DNA of 54,925 nt from assembly GCA_947374535.1 (NCBI GenBank), contig CANCCJ010000010.1, forward strand, positions 1 to 54,925. Reading direction: 5' to 3'. Made by a program: the position numbers and the translations under genes. Each line of letters starts with the position of its first letter. Positions within the stretch are counted from its first letter, which is position 1. Of this stretch, positions 49,839 to 54,925 are shown piece after piece. Origin of the DNA: Comamonadaceae bacterium (GTDB taxonomy: Bacteria; Pseudomonadota; Gammaproteobacteria; Burkholderiales; Burkholderiaceae). Below the pieces are notes generated by a model. It was given only the letters and a program-made list of their open reading frames with translations. It did no database searches and was not told the DNA's origin.

Positions 49839-51116
49839 ATGAAACGTCGCAGTTTTGTACAAGCCTCTTTGGCATTGGGTTCGTTGGGTTCATTGATCGG
49901 TTGCGCCTCGACCGGGCGCATTCCTGAAAAAGCACGCGTGGTCGTGGTGGGCGGTGGCTATGGCGGTGCAACAGCAGCCAAATACATTCGCATGCTGTCG
50001 AACTACAACATCGATGTCACGCTGATTGAACCCAACTCAGCCTTCGTGTCGTGCCCAATTTCTAACTTGGTCATTGGCGGCAGCAAGAGCATGGCCGACA
50101 TCACCACGCCTTACGACAAGCTCTCGGGCAATCACGGTGTGAATGTGGTGCGCGACTATGTGGCCAGCATGAATGCGGCCAAGAAAACCGTCACTCTGGC
50201 CAGCGGCCCCAGCATTCGCTACGACAAGCTGGTGCTCTCACCCGGCATTGACTTGGTGTTGAGCAGCATTGAAGGTTTGCAAGCGGCCAATGCCTCTGGC
50301 CAAATCTTGCACGCATGGAAGGCAGGCCCAGAAACTCTGGCACTGCGCAAGCAACTCGAAGCCATGGATGATGGTGGCGTGTTTGCCATCACCATCCCCG
50401 AAGCACCTTACCGCTGCCCACCCGGCCCCTACGAGCGTGCCAGCCAAGTGGCACATTACTTCAAGCAATACAAGCCCAAATCCAAAGTGTTGATCTTGGA
50501 TGCCAACCAAGACGTCACGTCTAAAGGCCCGTTGTTCAAGAAGTTTTGGGCTGACAACTACAAGGACATCTTGGAGTACCGCAGCCAACATAAAACAGTG
50601 GCAGTGGATGCCAAAACCAAGACGCTGAAGTTCGAAATCCAAGGCGATGTGAAGGCCGATGTGATCAACGTCTTGCCCACCATGCGCGCAGGCACGATTG
50701 CCATTCAAAGTGGCTTGGCCAACGCCAATGCACGCTGGTGCGGTGTGAACTACCAAACCTTTGAATCCACCCAAGCCAAAGACGTGCACGTGATTGGCGA
50801 TTCAATTTTGCTAGCCCCTGGCATGCCCAAGTCGGGCCACATGGCCAACTCGCAAGGCAAGGTCACGGCTGCGGCCATCGTGGCGCAGCTGTCAGACCTC
50901 CCTGTCAATCCAGACCCTTTGCTTACCAACACTTGCTACAGCTTTGTGAGCGACAAGCTGGTGGTGCATGTGGCTTCGGTTCACCAATACGACGCGAAAG
51001 ACAAGACCTATAAAACGGTGGCAGGTTCAGGCGGCGTGTCCACTGCGCCGAATGAACTGGAAGGTGTGTATGCGCTGAACTGGGCGCAAAACATTTGGGC
51101 CGATACCCTGCGCTAA
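49839..51116 (+). CDS. fccB: Flavocytochrome c sulfide dehydrogenase flavoprotein subunit
   Basis: 425-residue FAD protein. Leader KRRSFVQASLALGSLGSLIGCAS, FAD motif VVVVGGGYGGATAAKYIR, and Cys72 (SCPISN), Cys193 (YRCPPGP) and Cys366 (TNTCYSF). If about 30 residues are removed these fall near positions 42, 163 and 336, matching the flavin-linked and disulfide cysteines of known flavocytochrome c. It oxidises sulfide or polysulfide in the periplasm and passes electrons to the cytochrome. SoxF is the name used in sox clusters. Its stop codon overlaps that of the convergent plsC gene. Confidence 0.92.
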   Translation: MKRRSFVQASLALGSLGSLIGCASTGRIPEKARVVVVGGGYGGATAAKYIRMLSNYNIDVTLIEPNSAFVSCPISNLVIGGSKSMADITTPYDKLSGNHGVNVVRDYVASMNAAKKTVTLASGPSIRYDKLVLSPGIDLVLSSIEGLQAANASGQILHAWKAGPETLALRKQLEAMDDGGVFAITIPEAPYRCPPGPYERASQVAHYFKQYKPKSKVLILDANQDVTSKGPLFKKFWADNYKDILEYRSQHKTVAVDAKTKTLKFEIQGDVKADVINVLPTMRAGTIAIQSGLANANARWCGVNYQTFESTQAKDVHVIGDSILLAPGMPKSGHMANSQGKVTAAAIVAQLSDLPVNPDPLLTNTCYSFVSDKLVVHVASVHQYDAKDKTYKTVAGSGGVSTAPNELEGVYALNWAQNIWADTLR

Positions 51117-51841
51117 ATCAACTGTGCCACGGTTGCTTGTAGGTCTTTCGCCCACTCGCGACGTTGACGACCTTGTGCCCTTTGTATGTCACCGTAGCGC
51201 ACCTGTGCTAGCAGAGGCGGTGCGCAAAGCGTGCGCCACAAAGAGCTGATCAAGGTGTCATGGTCGTGATAGCAAGGCGCCAAGCTGCGCTCTTGGGTCT
51301 GCGCATCCATGAATTGCAATGCCACAGGCTGAATGGGTGCCTCCGCAGAAATCGCCGCTTGTAACAAATTGGCATGAAACGGCAACACCGTGATGCCGTC
51401 CCCCGTGACCCCTTCTGGGAACACAGCCAGCACTTGACCATCACACAAGGCATTGGCCATTTGGTGCACCACACGCATGGCATCGTTGCGCGAGCCACGT
51501 TCGATGTACAGCGAGCCACCACCCGTGGTGAGCACGCCCACCAATGGCCAGCTGCGAATTTCAGACTTGGCCACAAAACGGCAATGGCACGCAGCGTGCA
51601 TCACCAAAATGTCCAGCCATGAAATATGGTTCGCAGCCATCAGCACAGGGCCTTGTGCAGGGTGGCCTTTGACGCGCACCTCGATGCCAATGATGGCCAA
51701 CATGCCACGCGCCCACACCTCGACCGCGCGGGCTTGCTGCTCATCGCTGAGTTTGGTAAACGCGGTGCGCACCATCCAATAGCCACGCAGCACCCATGCG
51801 ATGACGCGCAGAAACTTGACGATCGCTTTCAAGCTGCGCAT
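51113..51841 (-). CDS. plsC: 1-acyl-sn-glycerol-3-phosphate acyltransferase
   Basis: 242-residue lysophosphatidic acid acyltransferase of phospholipid synthesis. Catalytic HX4D in AANHISWLD, substrate motif FPEGVTGDG, and an N-terminal hydrophobic stretch (KFLRVIAWVLRGYWMV) for membrane attachment. Start ATG overlaps the pyrX stop by one base (TGATG). Last gene of the pyrR-pyrB-pyrX-plsC run, housekeeping and unrelated to sulfur. Confidence 0.92.
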   Translation of the reverse strand: MRSLKAIVKFLRVIAWVLRGYWMVRTAFTKLSDEQQARAVEVWARGMLAIIGIEVRVKGHPAQGPVLMAANHISWLDILVMHAACHCRFVAKSEIRSWPLVGVLTTGGGSLYIERGSRNDAMRVVHQMANALCDGQVLAVFPEGVTGDGITVLPFHANLLQAAISAEAPIQPVALQFMDAQTQERSLAPCYHDHDTLISSLWRTLCAPPLLAQVRYGDIQRAQGRQRREWAKDLQATVAQLI

Positions 51842-53169
51842 CAAACCACTTGGTAGGCCAAGTGGCCCGCCACCAACGTGGCTTTGACGCGTGCAGGCAA
51901 AGACATGCCCGTCATGTCAAACGCAAACGGTGTGTGCTTGCCTTGGCTGTGCAGTGCATCGGGGGTGACGTGCCATTCAACTGCTGGGTCAAACACCACG
52001 ATGTCAGCCACACCGCCCACATGCAGTTGGCCCAAGCTGGTACTCTGTCCTTGCACCTTGCCCAACACTTTGGCAGGTTGTGCGGTCAGCACGTCGAGCG
52101 CACGCAACAAGCTCACCTTGCTGTCTTGCGCCCACTTGAGTGAGAGGCTGAGCAACAGCTCCAAGCCTGTGGCACCCGATTCGGCTTCGGCAAAGGGCAG
52201 CGCCTTGCCATCGTTATCAATCGGCGTGTGGTCTGACACCAAAGCGTCCAGGGTGCCGTCGGCCAATGCGGCACGCAAAGCATCGCGGTCACGCTGTTGG
52301 CGCAGCACAGGGGTGACGCGGGCGCGGCTGTCAAAGTAGCCAATGTCGTGGTCGCTCAGATGCAGCGAGTTGATGCTCACGTCAGCTGTCACCGCTAAGC
52401 CTTCTTTCTTGGCAGCACGCACCAGCTCAACACCTTCGGCGCTAGAGATGCGGCACAAGTGCACGCGGGCCTTGGTGCTGCGCATGAGCGCGAAGATGGT
52501 GTGCAGTGCGATGGTCTCTGCGGCCACAGGCACACCGCTCAAACCCAAACGGGTGGCGAGTGGGCCGCTGGCGGCCACGCCTTTGCCCAAATGAACTTCT
52601 TGCGGTCGCAGCCACACGGTGTAGCCAAAGGTCGCTGCGTATTGCAAAGCGCGTTGCAACACCTGGGTGTTTTCCAACGGCACTTCGGCTTGGCTAAAGC
52701 CCACGCAGCCTGCATCGGTGAGGTCTGACATTTCGGTCAGCACTTCCCCCTTCAAACCACGGGTCAGTGCACCCAGCGGGAACACGCGCGCGCGATGCAG
52801 CTTCTCGGCGCGGAACTTGAGCATTTCAATCAAGCCCGGCTCGTCCAACACGGGGTCGGTGTCGGGTGGGCACACGAGGCTGGTCACGCCACCGGCCACA
52901 GCAGCCAACAGCTCGGAGGCCAACATGCCTTCATGCTCGTAACCGGGTTCGCGCAAGCGCACTTGCAAGTCCACCAAGCCTGGGGCGACGATACAACCCT
53001 TGGCATCAATCGTTTGTTCGGCTTTGAAATTGGCGGGTAATTTTTCGCCACTCTTCGCATCAGTTTTCACAATTGCCACGATGTGGCCCTCAGCCACCGC
53101 CACATCGGCGTTGTGGTCAAAGCCAGAGGCTGGGTCGATGACACGACCGTTTTGAATCAGGATGTTCAT
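51841..53169 (-). CDS. pyrX: Inactive dihydroorotase-like subunit (pseudo-dihydroorotase)
   Basis: 442-residue class I dihydroorotase homologue. The metal-binding DxHxH of active enzymes is replaced by [11 protein letters not shown], so both histidines are lost, and SDHTPID replaces SDHAPH. Such proteins do not make dihydroorotate; in pseudomonads and other proteobacteria they form the structural partner of aspartate carbamoyltransferase. Overlap with pyrB (ATGA) fits this role. A catalytic PyrC must lie elsewhere in the genome. Confidence 0.92.
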   Translation of the reverse strand: MNILIQNGRVIDPASGFDHNADVAVAEGHIVAIVKTDAKSGEKLPANFKAEQTIDAKGCIVAPGLVDLQVRLREPGYEHEGMLASELLAAVAGGVTSLVCPPDTDPVLDEPGLIEMLKFRAEKLHRARVFPLGALTRGLKGEVLTEMSDLTDAGCVGFSQAEVPLENTQVLQRALQYAATFGYTVWLRPQEVHLGKGVAASGPLATRLGLSGVPVAAETIALHTIFALMRSTKARVHLCRISSAEGVELVRAAKKEGLAVTADVSINSLHLSDHDIGYFDSRARVTPVLRQQRDRDALRAALADGTLDALVSDHTPIDNDGKALPFAEAESGATGLELLLSLSLKWAQDSKVSLLRALDVLTAQPAKVLGKVQGQSTSLGQLHVGGVADIVVFDPAVEWHVTPDALHSQGKHTPFAFDMTGMSLPARVKATLVAGHLAYQVV

Positions 53170-54128
53170 GCTTCATTCCCCGCCACGATGGACATCACGG
53201 CCATTCGCACAGCAATACCAAACGTCACCTGCGACAAGATGACACTTTGCGGCCCGTCGACCACGGCCGAGTCAATCTCCACACCTCGATTGATCGGGCC
53301 TGGGTGCATGACGATGGCATCAGGCTTGGCCAGTTGCAACTTCTCTTGCGTGAGGCCAAACGATTTGAAATACTCTTGACTCGAGGGCAACAAAGCGCCA
53401 CTCATGCGTTCGTTTTGCAAACGCAGCATGATGACCACGTCGCAACCCTTGATACCTTCTTCCAAGTTGTTGAACACCTTCACGCCCATGGCGGACAAGT
53501 CGCTGGGCACCAAGGTCTTGGGGCCAACCACCCGCACTTCAGCACAGCCGAGGGTGGTGAGTGCATGGATGTCCGAGCGCGCCACGCGTGAGTGCAACAC
53601 ATCACCCACGATGGCCACGGTGAGGTTGGTGAAATCTTTTTTGTAGTGGCGGATGGTGTACATGTCCAGCAAACCCTGGGTGGGGTGTGCATGACGACCA
53701 TCACCGGCGTTGACCACATGCACATGCGGGGCCACATGTTCGGCGATCAGGTAAGGCGCGCCCGACTCGCTGTGGCGCACCACAAAAATGTCGGCAGCCA
53801 TGGCGCTCAGGTTGGCGATGGTGTCGAGCAACGACTCGCCCTTGGCTGCGGATGAACGCGCGATGTCGAGGTTGAACACGTCAGCGGACAAGCGGGTGGC
53901 CGCAATCTCGAAGGTGGTGCGTGTGCGTGTGCTGTTTTCAAAAAATAGGTTGAACACGCTCTTGCCACGCAAGAGCGGCACCTTCTTGACCTCGCGGTCG
54001 TTGACCGACACGAAGTTGGCCGCAGTGTCCAAGATGTGCGTGAGGATGTCGCGTGACAAACCTTCGGTGGAGAGCAGGTGAATCAGCTCGCCGTTTTTGT
54101 TGAGTTGGGGGTTGCGTTTGTAGAGCAT
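53166..54128 (-). CDS. pyrB: Aspartate carbamoyltransferase catalytic subunit
   Basis: 320-residue enzyme making carbamoyl-aspartate in pyrimidine synthesis. Carbamoyl-phosphate loop [16 protein letters not shown], aspartate region [28 protein letters not shown] and [13 protein letters not shown] are all intact. No PyrI follows, in agreement with use of the pseudo-dihydroorotase as partner. It starts 15 bases after pyrR. Confidence 0.96.
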   Translation of the reverse strand: MLYKRNPQLNKNGELIHLLSTEGLSRDILTHILDTAANFVSVNDREVKKVPLLRGKSVFNLFFENSTRTRTTFEIAATRLSADVFNLDIARSSAAKGESLLDTIANLSAMAADIFVVRHSESGAPYLIAEHVAPHVHVVNAGDGRHAHPTQGLLDMYTIRHYKKDFTNLTVAIVGDVLHSRVARSDIHALTTLGCAEVRVVGPKTLVPSDLSAMGVKVFNNLEEGIKGCDVVIMLRLQNERMSGALLPSSQEYFKSFGLTQEKLQLAKPDAIVMHPGPINRGVEIDSAVVDGPQSVILSQVTFGIAVRMAVMSIVAGNEA

Positions 54129-54143
54129 AGGAGTTCTGTGCGA

Positions 54144-54647
54144 TCAGCCCTTGACTGAGAAATTAAATTGGCCGTTGTCGTCTTTGGTCAGCGCCAGCGA
54201 TTGGGTGGCGGGCAAGGCCACACGCGCTGCCGCGAAGTCGGCCTGAATGGGCAGTTCGCGGCCACCACGGTCGACCAACACGGCCAGTTGCACGTTGGCG
54301 GGACGGCCGTAGTCAAACAACTCATTGAGCACAGCGCGAATGGTGCGGCCGGTGTAGAGCACATCGTCGAGCACGATGAGGTGTGCGCCGTTCACTTCAA
54401 ACGGCAGCTTGGTTTGACCGCCATCGGCCAAGCCGCGTTGCGCAAAGTCATCGCGGTGCATGGCTGACGAAATGCTGCCGGCCTCGCCTTCAAGTTTCAA
54501 ATCTTTTTGCAAACGTGCGGCCAACCAAGCGCCGCCCGAGGTGATGCCCACCAAACGTGTGGTGGGCGTGAGCAGGCTACGCACGCCTTTGAGCAACTCG
54601 GTGTACAAGCTCTCCGCGTCCAGCATGAGGTTTCCGTGGGTACTCAT
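54144..54647 (-). CDS. pyrR: PyrR-type bifunctional regulator/uracil phosphoribosyltransferase
   Basis: 167-residue phosphoribosyltransferase-fold protein. PRPP motif LIVLDDVLYTGRTIRAVLNELFDYG and GITSGGAWLAARL are clear. In Firmicutes PyrR controls the pyr operon by RNA attenuation and converts uracil to UMP; regulation in betaproteobacteria is less certain. Start at MSTHGN overlaps the ruvX stop (ATGA); a frame 12 codons longer was rejected. Confidence 0.92.
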   Translation of the reverse strand: MSTHGNLMLDAESLYTELLKGVRSLLTPTTRLVGITSGGAWLAARLQKDLKLEGEAGSISSAMHRDDFAQRGLADGGQTKLPFEVNGAHLIVLDDVLYTGRTIRAVLNELFDYGRPANVQLAVLVDRGGRELPIQADFAAARVALPATQSLALTKDDNGQFNFSVKG

Positions 54648-54925
54648 AAGTTCTCTCGAAAAAATTGATTGAGGATGATGCACGCCGAGGCCGCGTCCGC
54701 ATCTTTGGCGCCCTGACTGTGCGCTTCGGTGGTGCTGTAACGCTCGTCCACTTCAAACACTGGCAGGTTGAAACGTCCGTTCAACTGGCGTGCAAACTTT
54801 TGGGCCTTGGCCGTGTTCTCGTGTGCGGCGCCATCGGGGTGGTAAGGCACGCCCACCACCAGCGCGTCGGGTTGCCACTCGGCAATGCGTTGGGTGATGA
54901 GCGCCCAACGTGCATTGCCCTCGGC
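54644..54925 (-). CDS. ruvX: Holliday junction resolvase-like protein RuvX/YqgF, 5' part missing
   Basis: The last 93 codons of a YqgF-family protein; the start lies beyond the window. LVVGVPYHPDGAAHENTAKAQKFARQL, VFEVDERYSTTEA and the Asp-rich end GAKDADAASACIILNQFF are family marks including the conserved DER and D residues. Needed for rRNA 5' processing or Holliday junction cleavage. It overlaps pyrR by four bases. Confidence 0.93.
   Translation of the reverse strand, partial: AEGNARWALITQRIAEWQPDALVVGVPYHPDGAAHENTAKAQKFARQLNGRFNLPVFEVDERYSTTEAHSQGAKDADAASACIILNQFFRENL

Noticed and set aside
1..54925. CRISPR arrays, tRNA, rRNA, riboswitches and insertion sequences
   Set aside because: No regularly spaced repeats, no cloverleaf or rRNA-like stretches, no transposase reading frames and no paired terminal repeats were seen on reading both strands.

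Overview
The window looks like chromosomal DNA of a betaproteobacterium of the order Burkholderiales, probably a Comamonadaceae relative (Limnohabitans/Rhodoferax type). This is inferred from the tandem Bug-type (TctC) binding proteins, the pyrR-pyrB-pseudo-dihydroorotase order, the EpsC-type serine acetyltransferase and the moderate GC content. No rRNA, tRNA, CRISPR array, insertion sequence or phage structural module was found. Between about 5.2 kb and 51 kb it is essentially one large sulfur island.

Layout. (1) 1-3990: two Bug-type solute-binding proteins, an isocitrate/isopropylmalate-dehydrogenase-family enzyme and an amidohydrolase, then a DUF2892 membrane protein. (2) 4.0-8.9 kb: an MFS transporter, possible tiny membrane ORFs, then a persulfide module (AhpD-like protein and persulfide-dioxygenase-type MBL enzyme, divergent from an ArsR/BigR repressor with two YeeE/YedE halves and a dienelactone-hydrolase-like protein). 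(3) 8.9-13.3 kb: sulfate uptake operon (hydrolase-cysP-cysT-cysW-cysA, minus strand). (4) 13.4-19.1 kb: rhodanese-cysK-epsC-XRE regulator-family 2A encapsulin-cysteine desulfurase with a long disordered cargo domain. This is the standout system: a protein nanocompartment predicted to enclose a cysteine desulfurase and hold sulfur. (5) 19.2-22.1 kb: a sulfonate-type binding protein flanked by two candidate small hydrophobic ORFs, then metY. (6) 22.1-27.8 kb: HU, a dedicated TonB-ExbB-ExbD set, a divergent TonB-dependent receptor whose last residues are in another frame, and a TauD-family dioxygenase.

(7) 27.8-38.1 kb: flavin-dependent monooxygenase plus binding protein; a TauD-family dioxygenase-quinone oxidoreductase-GST unit; and a permease-permease-ATPase-binding protein-sulfatase operon that ends in a 44-codon membrane ORF. 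(8) 38.2-48.5 kb: a roughly 10 kb minus-strand run: sulfate-binding protein-ssuE-two SsuA-like binding proteins-ssuD-ssuC-ssuB-TOBE protein (ssuF-like)-flavin monooxygenase-CysB-type LysR regulator-tauD. (9) 48.6-51.1 kb: soxZ/soxY divergent from a monoheme cytochrome c and a flavocytochrome c sulfide dehydrogenase. (10) 51.1-54.9 kb: plsC, pseudo-dihydroorotase, pyrB, pyrR and the 3' part of ruvX.

Together the genes describe a cell that lives with scarce, chemically varied sulfur. It can import sulfate, sulfonates and sulfate esters, release sulfite or sulfate from them, make cysteine and homocysteine, and oxidise sulfide and persulfide. It may also park surplus cysteine-derived sulfur inside an encapsulin shell. 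Two AT-rich motifs recur in front of the sulfate, encapsulin and sbp transcription units and may link them to one sulfur-starvation regulator.
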